A stretch of DNA of 64,000 nt from Chlorops oryzae (taxonomy: Eukaryota > Arthropoda > Insecta > Diptera > Chloropidae): positions 118,880,421-118,944,420 of the forward strand of contig CM035806.1 of the NCBI GenBank assembly GCA_020466095.1, read 5' to 3'. Shown here in pieces: positions 35,349-47,639 of this stretch. The notes beneath the pieces were generated by a model that did not search any database, was not told the DNA's origin, and worked only from the letters and a program-made list of their open reading frames with translations. How positions within the stretch are numbered: the stretch's first letter is position 1; every line of letters starts with the position of its first letter. A program made the translations under genes and the position numbers.

Positions 35349-36159
35349 CAGTGTTGTGCAAAACATAAGCAACCATATAAATTTGTGACGTATTGAGCAA
35401 TAAATTTTAAAAAACAACAACAACCACAAAAAGAATGATGCTGTTTTATTCCTTAAAGTATCAGCTATAAGTATGTACAAAAAGATAACCATAAGAATGC
35501 ATAACGGAGAAATTTTGAATTAAAATACACAAAAACCGCCTGTTCAAAACATAAGCAACTCCAGTACAACTTTTCAGTGCTTTTTTAAATTAAAAATTTG
35601 AAAGAAATACCAAAAGGGAAAATTTCGCACGTTTTTCTAATTTGACCCTTTCTTAACACTTTGAGCTTTGTAAAAAGTACAACAATTAAAATATTGCAGA
35701 CCTATTTTAGAATTTGCAGACCAAACCAAATTGAGTTTCGATTTTTCTTTGTTTTTCCATACATTTTTGATAAAAAATCTAAACTCAATTTGGTTTGGTC
35801 TGAAAATCTTAAAATCGGTCTGCAATATTTTAATTGTTGTACTTTTCACAAAGCTCGAAGTGTTAAGAAAGGGTCAAATTAGAAAAACGTGCGAAATTTT
35901 CCCTTTTGGTATTTCTTTCAAATTTTTAATTTAAAAAAGCACTGAAAAGTTGTACTGGAGTTGCTTATGTTTTGAATATGTATTTTAAATCAAAATTTCT
36001 CCGTTATGCATTCTTATGGTTATCTTTTTGTACATACTTATAGCTGATACTTTAAGGAATAAAACAGCATCATTCTTTTTGTGGTTGTTGTTGTTTTTTA
36101 AAATTTATTGCTTAATACGTCACAAATTTATATGGTTGCTTATGTTTTGCACAACACTG
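35349..36159. mobile_element. 811-bp hairpin MITE, Tc1/mariner-type (TA TSD)
   Basis: CAGTGTTGTGCAAAACATAA is mirrored at 36140-36159, with TA at 35347-35348 and 36160-36161. The two ~400-bp arms match almost end to end, meeting near 35760, so the same peptide is read from both strands (not a gene). It lies about 100 bp beyond the stop codon of the transporter gene and about 30 bp beyond its poly(A) signal. Confidence 0.9.
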
Positions 36160-36192
36160 TATGTATATATTTTAGATAACTATTTGAAGAGG

Positions 36193-36198
36193 TTTATT
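36193..36198 (-). terminator. Candidate poly(A) signal AATAAA of the transporter gene
   Basis: AATAAA on the minus strand, ~60 nt after the TGA stop (36257-36259). Cleavage would be expected at about 36165-36185, just short of the hairpin MITE. Confidence 0.5.
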
Positions 36199-36256
36199 GA
36201 TTTTTAAAGCAAAATAATATTGAAGAAAAAAAGAAAATAAATACACGTTAATTTGT

Positions 36257-38614
36257 TCAGCTTCTTTTGTCGTTGCTTATGTGATTTGCTTCTTCAATCG
36301 AAGTCGGTAAAACTTTGTCTGTCGTCTCTGGAAAGAGCAGGGTCAGCGTTCCACTTACCAAGGCGAATGTCGCAAATATAGTTTCAGGCGCTTTTTGCCA
36401 ATAGTTGGACTGGCAATGTTCCCAAAAAAAAAAAAAAAAAAAAATTAATATATGTGTACATATATACATATATTGCCAGGAATAATGGTAGAGAAAAATT
36501 GATAATGTTTTTACCATCAATATGATTTGCGGAGCAATCATTGAGCCAAATCGTCCTAACATCGAGCAAAGTGAGAGCAAACTATTTCGAACGTTAGTGG
36601 GAAATATTTCGGATGTAAAGAAGTAAAGTATCTGAAAACTGCATGTGATTGCCAACTTTCCGACGAGGAACAACGTCAAATTGGCGGCATAATTATCTAG
36701 AAAGGATGAAAGGTTGAACAAACATATCGCACATGTACTCCAAGAGTGTCACAACTTAAAATTTGCAATTTTTAAAAAAAATCCAGTTTAACCGATGCAC
36801 TCCAGGTGCGTTTATATGACGAAGAGACTGACAAAACTGTTTTTGGCGCTGATCTGCAGTAAGAAAAACGCAACTTTGAGTATGTGGTTAGGTAGACAGA
36901 TGACCTGTGAACTCATTTCTTACATTAACACCAATTTGAAAAATTTTGAGTTGTGAAATCTTGAAGTAATTGTGCGACGTATGTATACATAAATATACTC
37001 ACCTTTACTAACAAAACATGACGCAAACATGCAAACACCGCAAAGTATCATGGAAGCACATAAAGAGTATCTTCTTCCAATACGATCCATAACGAACAGT
37101 GGAAGAATCAACGCCGGGACCTGAATAACTCCATTTAACATAAAATTTCTATACTTATTGCCACCAAGATTAACCGAGTACAGGCTTAGACCCAAACCGA
37201 TCAGCGTATGGGTAAACCAACAGAGACTACAATTCGATAAACGTCCGAAGAAAAATCGTATGGCTTTGAATATTGGATATTGAGTTTCATTGTACACATC
37301 AAGCTTCTCACGATTCATCTCTACCAATTTCTTTAGTTCAACATCTGATATCTCGCGACGATTGCATACCGCAGCCTTCTTTAGAATGCCGACAGCTTCG
37401 CCCTCACGTCGTTGGGTGAATAACCAACGTACACTCTCAGGTAGAATCCAAACATATAGCCATTGAAATACCGCCGGTATATACATGATACGCAGAAGTG
37501 TACGCCATTGCTGGAATTGTTGTGCCAACACAGCGAGAAAAGCTTCGCCAAGAGCATAGAATATTGTTATTATGGTCGCAGCGGCAACACGCCTTTTCGG
37601 ACCGACCAACTCAATAGCAAGCAGAAAGGCGGTTGGGAATAGAGTGCTACCCAAAGCCATGTCGAGAAATTCAAATGCCATAAACATATAATAATTAACG
37701 GAGAAGGAACGTATTATGCCCATGAAACCGGCAAGACAACCAGCAATGGCAAGTATTGTCCGGCGGCCATACCTTAAACGAATCCGAAAATGAATGATCT
37801 CCGCATAAGTAAAAAAAAGGCATCTCTCCCGCTTACCTATCAGCTAAAACGCCTCCAAGTGGTATGCCAATGAGTTGCCCCATATTGTTTATCGTACCCA
37901 CGGTATAAAGCTTCCATTCCTCATCACAAAAGAGACCAAACTGAATAAAACAAATCGTGTTTTTGAAAAATCTCGATTTCTTCATAATAATCCAAATGAC
38001 CTACACCTACCTACCTCATTCGCAATTGTATACTCCGGATCGCGAAATTTAAAGTCCTTTCCGCAATTTTCCGTTACAGACAAATTAAAATATCTTGCCG
38101 AACAGTAATCCCCTGTCGAATCCGCAGGCGGCACAGATGATATGGTTTTATAACGACTGCATTGATCCAGTTTTCCCTGTTTTAATGGTATTGAAAAATC
38201 GATCCATGGTTCCCAATAGCTTGTGCTCGGAGTATCGCATTGTGTTATGTTACATCTGTAAAATCCAAGAAGCGAAAACGCAAATATTTACATACAATAA
38301 ATATCTGTTTCGATCTTCTTCTATTGCTATTTGAAAGATTTGATTTTTTTCGATGCAACACAGACTATAGGTACTCACCTGTGCGCAACAGTGCTCGCCG
38401 TAAAGACATACGATATTGAGAAGAATGCATTGAATACCATCGGTATACAGAGGAGTGCATAATTAACGAGTTGATATCTCCCAAATTGTCCAATGCGTAT
38501 TAAAATAGCATCCAAAGTGCCACTATCGCGATCGTGAGCATTCTCTGTCGTATCATTGATCTCTGTGTGCTGATTATTGACAGCTGTTCCTTCTTGATAT
38601 TCAGTTGTAGTCAT
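36257..38614 (-). CDS. Organic cation/carnitine-type transporter, SLC22 (MFS) family
   Basis: The only clear host gene. Six exons with consensus GT/AG borders: 38379-38614, 38015-38255, 37837-37940, 37003-37772, 36515-36696, 36257-36409. They total 1686 nt, exactly 562 codons including TGA, and all phases join. Expected length for SLC22 is ~550 residues. Exon 1 gives a cytoplasmic N-terminus and TM1. Exon 2 is a Cys-rich extracellular loop. Exons 3/4 join to give the MFS motif ADRYGRR. Exon 4 has TM segments, PESVRWL and the repeat motif MDRIGRRYSL. Exon 5 has TSEIFPTNVRN; exon 6 ends the C-terminus with FPETTDKVLP. It should move organic cations or zwitterions across the plasma membrane; substrate unknown. 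Start chosen at the MTTTEY Met (38614); an upstream in-frame Met at 38653 is possible. Exon 6's acceptor is preceded by a long T run. No lesion seen. Confidence 0.9.
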
Positions 38615-39084
38615 ATTGTTGTGGGCAGCACAGACAGCACAACAAAAGCACACTTTTCGAGCTTCGAATGTCGTCGGTTTGTCGTGTTCTGGCCCTGGAA
38701 TGCGTCAAAATCGTACTGGCCCACGTCGTCGTTGTTAAGACACTTAAATCGGAATTGCTTTAATCAAGAGCATTTAAGCGATCAACATGCTAGCAACGTG
38801 CTGACGACTAACGGCTGAGAGGGAGAGATGCGGGAAAAAAACTAAAATACTTATCTCCTCCCTATCTCATAATATTCGAGCTCTCAAGTTCGAGAACTTC
38901 CAGTGTCCAACTATTGGAACACTCTGCGTAGAGTCTATTTAGCGTTTGTTCATCTGAGTTTAATGACCAGGAAAATTCGTGTTCAAGTAATGGGTGCCTG
39001 CCTGTCTTTGTCTCATTAAATCGAAGGAGTTTAGATTTATAAACGAAAATCCACATGAAGATGCAGAAAGATATAGGTAATGCT
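38615..39084. other. Upstream flank and presumed 5' UTR/promoter of the transporter gene
   Basis: Lies directly 5' of the minus-strand transporter gene. I cannot place a TATA box or initiator with confidence. No further exon recognised. Confidence 0.35.
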
Positions 39085-39620
39085 ATGTTCAGACGGCAAC
39101 CTGAATTAAGTAATTCGGCCCCCATTCGTAATTCACAGCCGAATCACATTGTGAATCACATAGTACGCCATACAAAATTTGACAAGCCGAATTACCTCAT
39201 CGAACGTATTTCAGTTTGGTTTACGATAAAATCAGTGCCTTCCCTAATCTTTATTGGAATTTATCGAAATCGGAAGAAGGAATCAGCAAGAAAAGAAATA
39301 CTCCCAGCCGGAATTTATTGCATTCATGACATAAGAGATCAATTATGCTCTTTCCAATGTCGTTCTTGTAAAAATATCATGAAAACAAGAGCTGGCTTCA
39401 ACAGACCCTTCTTATAAAGAAATTTTTTATGATCAAAAGAATTTTTTACTTATACATATTGAGACAGTTTCATTACGTTGGAATTGGTGAAATTTCCGAC
39501 TGGGTTGTTGCTTTTCACACAGAACGTCAAAGACGAATTACGAATCTCTCATCTGAACGGGTTAATTCGGATTTGTAATTCATGGAGCCAATTACTTAAT
39601 TCATAATGCCGTCTGAACAT
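39085..39620. mobile_element. 536-bp MITE with ATGTTCAGACGGCA ends
   Basis: ATGTTCAGACGGCA and TGCCGTCTGAACAT are perfectly inverted; GAATTAAGTAATT is also mirrored a few bases in. The interior has several AATTCGG/AATTAC motifs in both orientations. TSD not resolved. The ORF at 39055-39417 is not thought to be real. It lies about 0.5 kb upstream of the transporter start. Confidence 0.75.
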
Positions 39621-41240
39621 GACATAAGACTTAATTTGGAAATAGATTGATCGAAACATTTTTGATGCACTTCTCTCAAGACTGGGGTGTGCTCTTTAAG
39701 TAGAAAAGAAAAATGCTTTTCACATGGAGAAAGGACGTCATTCGTGTGCGTGTCGTAAACCTTTGCTAGGCACCACTAACTATAACACCCTTACTTGCCA
39801 AGATGCTATAATTAAATGAAATTCAGGTCTCTTAGATGTACGCACCCACGCCAACACACAGTTGAGAGGCAAGCTCTCTCCTAAATACAATGTACAATGT
39901 CAGGCGCGTACGCAGGGGGGGTTTTAGGGGTTTCAACCGCGAACTGCCCACCAATAGCTTATTTTATGTGGTGGTAGTGGTGGTACGCGTTCACTCTACA
40001 AAACGGCCACGCTCGAAAAAAGTATACTAGGAAAGTATACGAGGTCGTATGCATTACCGCCTACGCAGAGCCGTAGCTAGAGCTGAATTCAAGGTAGGGC
40101 AGATGCGGTTACAGGTAGGGCGGATGTAAAACCTGTCAGTTCAGTCAATGTTTTTCCAACTTGATATGTTATTTCTCAAAGCATAAATGTTATAACCGGA
40201 TTATTGAAATTCTGGGTTTAGTGAGCTTTTATGTTCCCTGTTAACAAAGCAGAAATTGCCCATGGATTCATATACAGTAGATACCTTATAAATAAAAAGA
40301 CAACATATAGCAAGAAAATATGAAACAATATTACGATTTTGTAATTTAATTTTTTTTATTTTTAGTTAATTTTGTGAGTTTACTTTTGGTTATGACTTTT
40401 GTTTGTATGTGAATTTTCGTTTGTCTGTTTTTTATCAGGGACCGTAACTGTTATAAGTGAAAAACTTAATTTCGAACAATTATTTCCTAACTTCTACCTT
40501 AAGCTGTCCAACTTTAAGAGTTAAAAATAGATAAAAATCAAAATATAACTGTTAGAGAGTGATTTTTATTTTAGGGGCAAAAAACACATCTATTTCGGAC
40601 TTTTATTTTTTCCGGCTTAATTAAGTGTTATTTTTCAACTTTTATTTTTAATTCAAACAAAAAAATCTAATTGAGACTTTTATATTTTCTGTCCTTTAAA
40701 CAAATCAGTTACGGACTTTAATTTTCTCTGTTAGAAATAAAAATCCTTTTCGTTTATTTCCTGAAATATAGCAGGTAATTTAATTTTTTATATCAATTCT
40801 GGTAAATTATCTTTCAATAATTCCTGAATTGACGTCGACGTTGACAGGAAGCCGCAGCATTTGCGTTTGATAGCTCATATTAAATATTATTCCCCCACAT
40901 TCGCTACTCGAACACAATTTTTGTTTTTACTGTTGAATTTTATGGCTAAAATTCAGTTATTATTTACACGCCTGCATGTACAATGTATCCCAGTCGGCAT
41001 TTCGTTCTTACTTAAGTTTTTTCTTATAGAAGTATGGAACAAATTCGGCGATACCGGACCAAGAAGTTTTTCAGCAGTCAAACGACTTTCTGATGAACTA
41101 TAAAATCTAAAAAAAATAGAACTATTTTAAAGCTGCTGAAAAACTCCTCAATCCGCTACCACTGAATTTGTTCCTTACTATTCATGAGTCTTTTCTCATG
41201 AACCAAATTATACAAAAAAAAAGCAAAAACAAGCCTATTA
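39621..41240. other. Unassigned AT-rich DNA with MITE ends
   Basis: CTATAACACCCTTACTTGCC at 39779 is a stray HINE family C tail. CAGGCGCGTACGCAGGGGGG (39901) and CGCAGAGCCGTAGCTAG (40066-40083) resemble hAT-type MITE ends. No supported gene. Confidence 0.4.
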
Positions 41241-41242
41241 TA

Positions 41243-41570
41243 CACAGAGAAAACGATACCACATAAAATGGAAGAAAAACAATAAGATTTCTCTATGGTT
41301 TTTATCCAAGAAGATTGTCTTATTGAAACCACAGAGAAAAACTCATCGCTTATTTTAACGAAAAATTGACGAAAAGTTAAGAAGATAACTTATAATTTTG
41401 ATATGAATTCTTGTAATAAACCAGGTCGGCGGGTTCGATCCCTGCTCCAGCGAGCGTCGATTTTGTTTTTTTTTTGAAAAGAAGATTATTTAACATTTAT
41501 ATTATTTAAAAAACTGAGAAATAAAATAAAATAAACTTAAAAAATAAAAAAAAAGATTCTATAGGAATTT
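41243..41570 (+). mobile_element. Partial CACAGAG-type MITE with a tRNA-like T-arm
   Basis: Begins TA|CACAGAGAAAAC at 41241; the next bases (ACCACATAAAATGGAAG) resemble the complement of the end at 63788. At 41432-41442 GGTTCGATCCC is a perfect box B/T-loop, with CGGCG...and CCTGCTCCAGCG beside it. No matching right end was found, so it is probably truncated near 41570. Confidence 0.5.
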
Positions 41571-41660
41571 CTTGAAAGAGCTTGTGACGTTTTGGAAGGC
41601 CCGACGAAAGCCACTTATTTTTTTATTGGTTCGCGTCCAACTTACTTTTTGCTCCCCGTA

Positions 41661-42562
41661 TTTTTATACCCGACACACTCTGTGTCGAGGGTATATTGCG
41701 TTTGTGTGGTTGTGTGTAACACCCAGAACCAGTCGAGATAGACCATACAAAGTATATATAGAAATGATCAGAGTCACTAGGAGATTCGGTTTAGCCATGT
41801 CCGTCTGTCTTTCTGTCTGTCTGTCCGTCTGTCTGTCTGTCTGTCTGTCCGTCTGTCTGTTTGTATACAGTTTTCTTATCGAAGGAGTTGAGCTATCTTC
41901 ACGAATTTTGGTATGCGTGCTCACGGGGACATGAGTAAGAACAAGTTCGAGAATGGACCCGATGGGACCATTTTTAGGGGTGCCTCCAGTACTAGGGCCT
42001 ATTATGAAAATCACAAAAACTGCTCTAAGACCGATGTTTTTCAAGTTATTTTGATGAAATTTGGCATTTGAGCATATTTTAGGCCAATTAATGTGATTTA
42101 CAAAAATCAGAAAAATGGGCGTGGCAGAAGGGCGTTTTTCGAAAATTGTCTCCTACTCCCGACATGCCTATGGGACTTGAACGAAAATTGGCACTTATAC
42201 TTCCCTTGTAGCCATAAACATCCTGCTCAAAAATTTTCTTGATCAGTTCATTATTAAGGGTACCTCCAGTACTAGGGTCTGTCACAAAAATCTTAAAACT
42301 GCCCCAAAATCTCACATTTTCCATATATTTCAATGAAACTTAGAATTTGCGCGTATATTTAAGCCTCCGATTAGAATTTTGAAAAATTGGAAAAGTGGGC
42401 GTGGCACGTGGGACGGTTTTCATAAAGAAATTAAACAAATGTCGGTATATGGGGCCCCTATGGCCTTAAACAACTCCTGATATTAAAAATTATTTGAAGA
42501 TGTGTATCTGTGTCGGGTATTCTATTGTCAGGCTTGCCTGACTATAACACCCTTACTTGTTT
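41661..42562 (+). mobile_element. HINE-like element, family C, full-length copy
   Basis: Starts TTTTTATACCCGACACACT, carries a long (GTCY)n microsatellite at about 41799-41860, several GTGGGCGTGGC-type segments, and ends with the hairpin GTCAGGCTTGCCTGAC then CTATAACACCCTTACTTGTTT-like sequence. This layout (no TIRs, GTCY repeat, 3' hairpin) is that of DINE-1/HINE elements, non-autonomous rolling-circle elements, as I recall them. Non-coding. Confidence 0.75.
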
Positions 42563-42582
42563 CCTTAAAATTTACTGGCCTG

Positions 42583-42609
42583 TGTTATGAGTCAAACAGT
42601 AAAGCAGCC
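42583..42609 (+). repeat. 5' LTR, first 27 bp
   Basis: Identical to 52550-52576. Compared with the 3' LTR, about 116 bp (52577 to ~52692) are missing between this piece and the rest of the 5' LTR at 47301. Confidence 0.8.
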
Positions 42610-43527
42610 GTAGCAACCATATAGGAAATAGGGGGATTTCTCCCCCCCACGCATTTTTGTTTTTGCCCATGAAAAATATTAAAAAAGGAGAAAAAATAAA
42701 TGACAGTCGAAAAAACAATGATATTCAATCATATTTAATATAACTGCACTTTGCGATTTTTTAGTTTATTGAATCTTAAAAGAATGGTTTCCAGGTTTTG
42801 TTCGTCATTTGTCTTTTCACGCACTATATTTTTTATTTCTTTGTCAATTCGTAGCGGAAAAACGGTTTCATCAATTAAAGTGCTGCTAGATAATGGAAAT
42901 TTCTCCTTTTTTGGGGATAAGGCAAAAAAGGGAAAATGTGATTTTTTAAAACTATAGGAGTATTCACAAAGCCGTTTAAAGACGTTGGAAAGTCGGAAAT
43001 TGGTTAAACTTAGAGAGAGTTTGGACCTTAATCACTTTTATTTAACCTTCTTTATCCGTAAATATAAAAAAAGTACAAAAAAATGTTTAAAAGTATTCAG
43101 TTGAGACATTTTATAAATTGCCCTTTTTTGCCATATTAGGAACCCCATGTCTTAATAAGGCCCAATTCTGATTGCTCTCTAAAACGTGCGAACAATTAAA
43201 GAAAAAGGTAAAATTTTTCTGATTTCATTGTAAATATTGTTTGAGATCAAAAATTTAAATAAATACTCTTCCCAGCTCTTCTTATGTAAAATAATATTTT
43301 GAAAACTCAAAGTTGTATATTCAAGTGCAGATTCAATGCATTATCGATAATAAATTTTTTTAACTTGCTGTCCATTGCAGTGAAAGGCCTTCTTTCTCAT
43401 TGTTTTTAACTGCTTGGTATATTAAGGTCCATTTAGGGCCTCCAAAAAAAATTTTTTTAGAACCAGTTGCAAGGTGACTATTGTATGCCTTATTAAAACC
43501 ACAAAATATAATTTTACGTTTTATTCG

Positions 43528-44162
43528 CACAGAGAAAAAAATCAACCAGAAAACTGGTTAAATCAAAAGGAAAAACATACAAAACGGCTTCAACAAGGAA
43601 TATTTTTAATTTTAACAATTTTTCTTGTTGAAAAAATAAAAAATTTTCCTTTTGAATCAACCATATTTCAGGTTGAATTGAAATGATAATTTTCAAAAAT
43701 GGATTTAAATTTAAATTTTTGAACCAACCAAGGACATAGTTGAAATGACAAGATATTTTTTTAAAAAAAATTCAAAAAAAAAATTCCTATACAAGAAGAA
43801 ATGTCAAAAAAAATTTAATTAACGTTCAAACCAAATGGCCATAGAGCACTCTGCTGAACATGACCCAAAAAATAGCCATCGGATGGACTTCATCCGATTT
43901 CGTCACTCCGTTTTGGTGACTGCTTTCGCAATGCTTAAAAAATTCAAGATGAATACATATCTTATATGTCTTATTTTATAAAACAAATGAGAATTATACC
44001 GAACGAAAATAAATGTAATTAAACATATTTCCTTTCAAATCAACCAAAAATATTGTTGACTCAACCATTTTTCTTTTAAAATTTTTGTTCTGCTCGAAAA
44101 TCAAAAGGACTGTGAATAACAATGCGCCCTTTTAAAAAAATCATGGTTACGTTCGCTCAGTG
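43528..44162. mobile_element. CACAGAG-type MITE, copy 1 (2-bp TSD CG)
   Basis: Ends CACAGAGA... and ...CTCAGTG, flanked by CG at 43526-43527 and 44163-44164. Near-identical to 53963-54598, which has TA as its duplication. Short CAC-type ends and a 2-bp TSD suggest the CACTA/EnSpm (CMC) group. Non-coding. Confidence 0.75.
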
Positions 44163-45797
44163 CGGAATACAGCAATGCCAGTGGTTTTTTCCATCCTTTT
44201 TAATTTGAATAAAATCCGACTTTTGGTATGGGCATCAAGACTCTACAAAAATATCAAAAACTTCTAGAAAAACATTGTTCTTCTTCTCACGCAAAATTAG
44301 ATCAAGCACGTTGTTTTCACTTCTGTAGACTTTGTTGGACGATAACTATTCACTCAGCTACGCAATTTTTTTTTGCTTTGTGAAGTATATATGTATAAAC
44401 GCTTTAGAACATGCCAAAAATCATTATGCTGGGAGTGCTAGAAATATGTTTTCTGAAAATCGGGCCTTACAAAGACGTTGGTTTTATTTGGCTCAACCAC
44501 CTTATAGCCATACTTGTTTTAAAAAAGGGATTTTTCGAGGAGAGTAGGAAAAATGTAGGCTATAAGAGAGAAAAATCGTGCGTGTGGCAGCACTTTTTGA
44601 ATTGAACTGTTTGCCTACCCCTCTTATATCGTCTCGTGTATAATAGCTCTAAGACAGCCCTGCAGGGAATCGAACCGATTTTAAAGTAATTTAAAGTTAG
44701 CTTTTTAATAAGCCCAACTGGTTGATTAATCGACTTCTTTCCTTGGCTTCAACTCACTATTTTAACGTGGCGATGTCCTAGGCAGTAGTCAATTGTCCGT
44801 TCCTGCATGACTTTGTAACTAAATAATAGCTGGCTACTTTTAAGTTGACTTAAAGTCAGAAAACGAAAACACTGATTTAAATTGGTTAAAAACTTTTCAA
44901 TAAAAAATTACTTTCATTAGAATTCCCTTGTTCGGTTTTATCTTTTCTGTTTTCAGCAGATGAAGAATATTTTATTTATGAATGTGAAAATGTTTTTCAA
45001 GCGATGCATCAGAAAGAAATCCATAGGCGACTATTTTGGCTGACTTACGTTTCGAACTGCCGTTTGGGGTCTCATTAGAGCAATTTTTACGGATTGGTTG
45101 ACTATTGATTTGAATCTCGGTTAGCGTTTTAAACTAAGTTTGAGTGCAATTCATACTCTTGAATTATAGCATCAGAAATATATTACTTTCGTATCCAGTT
45201 TGGTTGATGTCTGCACGACTTTTCAATCGATTTCTAGTTGTGATGTAGTTGGCATAAAATTAAATTTTAGAAATTTTCTATATTGCGCTTGTTTGATGTC
45301 TAGATGACTTTTTAACCGATTTCTAGGCAGTTGCGAAAAAGTTCGCTTTTCATTAACTTATTTACTAATCGGTTGATAAATGTCCTGCAGGGGAGTGATT
45401 GCCAAACCCACACAACGATACTTCTGCTTCGTATTTTTATGTAACGATGTGCATGCACTGCGCGAAAATTACCAGTCAAAACAAAAATGTGAGCCGCATA
45501 TTTCAGTGAGATAATAAAACTCGAAACTGATTTTCAGGGAACTAACAGAATTTGGACATTAGATTAGAGATTTGTTCCCTTTCGAAAATATATAGGTATA
45601 TATACTTCTACTGCAAATTAAAACAAGAAATTTCAAAATTAAGATTTTTTTTTTGAAAAATAACTCCGAATACGGTCTGAGGAATGCAGTATTTTAAAAA
45701 TGTTTTAATTTTTTCTTCATAGCTACGTTCTTCCATATATAAAATGTACCTATTAAAGTCAATATTTTATTGCTGCTATGTCTTTTTCAGGGTGTAA
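44163..45797. other. Unassigned DNA in the 5' LTR insertion
   Basis: No supported gene. A lone box B-like GGTTCGATTCCC occurs on the minus strand at about 44665-44677 without other tRNA features. Confidence 0.4.
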
Positions 45798-46876
45798 GGG
45801 GCTCGCTCCAGTTCTGTCAGAAACGAAACAGAAATGAAAAACTTCATATCATACAATACTACAAGCGACACTTCCCAAAATCACTAAGACGGGTGAGGGG
45901 AGCTTGTATAAACCGACTTTGCCCATTCACAATCTGACTTTGCCCACAGTTAACACATTCACATAAAATAAACTGACTTTCACCACGATTTGTGTACATA
46001 TGAACTCACACATCGACATTACAATCAGACTTTCAACACAGCAGAGCTCAATGCTTATTACCCTCTAGGAAGCGTGAGGTATATTGCCCGGATGCAACTA
46101 GTACTTTCACCAAAACTAAAGAACTAGTGCAAAGGGGGGTAGAGCTTCGTATAAAGCTCCGACTAGTATTGCATGGAAAAATGGTTTTTCGTGTCAATAA
46201 TAAGAGTTGCCATTATATAGTTGTTGCAAAGAGCGTTGGTGCTCCGAAATCAAAAATAAAATCTATCTTTATATATTGCAAATATTTTTGTAAATAAAAC
46301 GAACACGAAAAATAATTCGGTGCCTTTTAAATATTGCGTATTGGAGGCTAAAAAATTTTAGAACAAAAATAACCAAAAAACCACAAAATATGGTCAATAA
46401 TCTTTCAAAGGAACTAGTGTTTCACTATACCCAATTTACCCAATTGGTTCCCAAATCACTAAAAAAGCGTTAGTTCAAGTGTACAATTAGTGATTTTTAG
46501 CCCACACGCAATGTTAATTTTGTACAGAGTAATACATAACCAGGGGTATAAAGAAGAACCAGTGCTGGTGGAATTAGAACTAGTAAAACGCTAGAGCTTA
46601 ACTACTCATACTTCCTGCAGGGCTGTTGAACTGTTCACCACAGCAGTCGTTGACAAAACTCTATCTTTTTCAGTCGCACTCATGTAAACTGTTCTCTGTC
46701 TCTATCGCACCCGCATATTCTTATCATACCAACAAGCAAATTCAAAAAATTTAGAGAGTGTCGCTTGTAGTATTGTATGCTTCATATAAAAAAACACTTC
46801 AGAAAATTTCTGATTCATTTCTGAAGCGTTTTTTTATATGAAGTTTTTAATTTCTGACAGAACTGGAGCGAGCCCC
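45798..46876. mobile_element. PIF/Harbinger-type MITE hosting a TIR element (TAA TSD)
   Basis: GGGGCTCGCTCCAGTTCTGT is inverted at 46876, and TAA occurs at 45795-45797 and 46877-46879. Without its 930-bp insertion (plus 8-bp TSD) it is ~140 bp and almost wholly palindromic. Confidence 0.85.
45850..46779. mobile_element. TIR DNA element, copy 2 (8-bp TSD)
   Basis: Same element as 375-2691 without the nested insertion. Ends CATACAATACTACAAGCGAC inverted; CTTCATAT duplicated at 45842-45849 and 46780-46787. Confidence 0.9.
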
Positions 46877-46879
46877 TAA

Positions 46880-47300
46880 GCATAAAATAAAAGGCAAGCG
46901 ATTACATTCTTCCCGTTCGACAGTTTTCATATGACTGATTTGAATGAAATGACGAAAATTTGAATGAAGGAAATTAAAATTTCAAGAAAGCATGCGACGC
47001 AAACCCGCTCGCCCGACATTTTACAACAGACTGATTCTCGTTTTTCAGCTTCGGCTTCACACGCATAGGCGCACTTACACAAGTGCGTTGCCCGCGGGCA
47101 CTCCGGTGGCAATCACTGCTCTAAGAAGAACAGCTGATTATTTCGAACACGCTTTAAAAAAGTATTCATTCGATACGATTCCTTAAGGTCCGTTAAACGC
47201 TTGCATTGAAAGCGTGCATGTAATATGGTTTTAATTAAAATAGACGTTAAAATTGAAAAATTATTTTTCCCCCCACGCAAAACAGAATTGCTACGGCACT
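46880..47300. other. Right end of the insertion in the 5' LTR
   Basis: No supported gene. TTGCTACGGCACTG at its right edge mirrors CAGCCGTAGCAA at its left edge (42604-42615), suggesting a hAT-like outer element, but no clean TSD exists because LTR sequence was lost. Confidence 0.35.
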
Positions 47301-47623
47301 GAGTATGCGAGTATAAGAATCGAATGTTCGTGGGAAAAAAACGACCAACAAACCCGAAAGCACACCTGCACAGATCAACATGCGTCAGCAGGCCCATGAC
47401 ACCGTTCCCGAAGAACACACCAGCTTCTGCAGAGCGCAGACCTAGGTTAAGAATAATTAGTATGTAAGCTGTGTATTTTAAAACTTAGAGATCAGTGGAT
47501 CAGACATTTAAGAACGTATCATAATAAATCATCTGAGTATAAAAACATATAAGAGCGTTGTGTGTTCGTTCAAATATTAGGTCCGATAGGCGAGTGCAGG
47601 ATTTCGGAAAAATCCGCACAACA
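47301..47623 (+). repeat. 5' LTR, remaining part
   Basis: Matches 52701-53024 from GAGTATGCGAGTATAAG to CCGCACAACA with roughly eight differences seen by eye over ~320 bp. Confidence 0.88.
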
Positions 47624-47627
47624 TTAG

Positions 47628-47639
47628 TGGCGCAGCCGG
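47628..47639 (+). promoter_or_regulatory. Primer binding site
   Basis: TGGCGCAGCCGG four bases after the 5' LTR. It is close to the serine-tRNA type PBS (TGGCGCAGTCGG) that I associate with the 17.6/297 group. Confidence 0.65.

Noticed and set aside
35637..35882. Matching ORFs on both strands
   Set aside because: A mirror effect of the palindromic MITE, not a gene.
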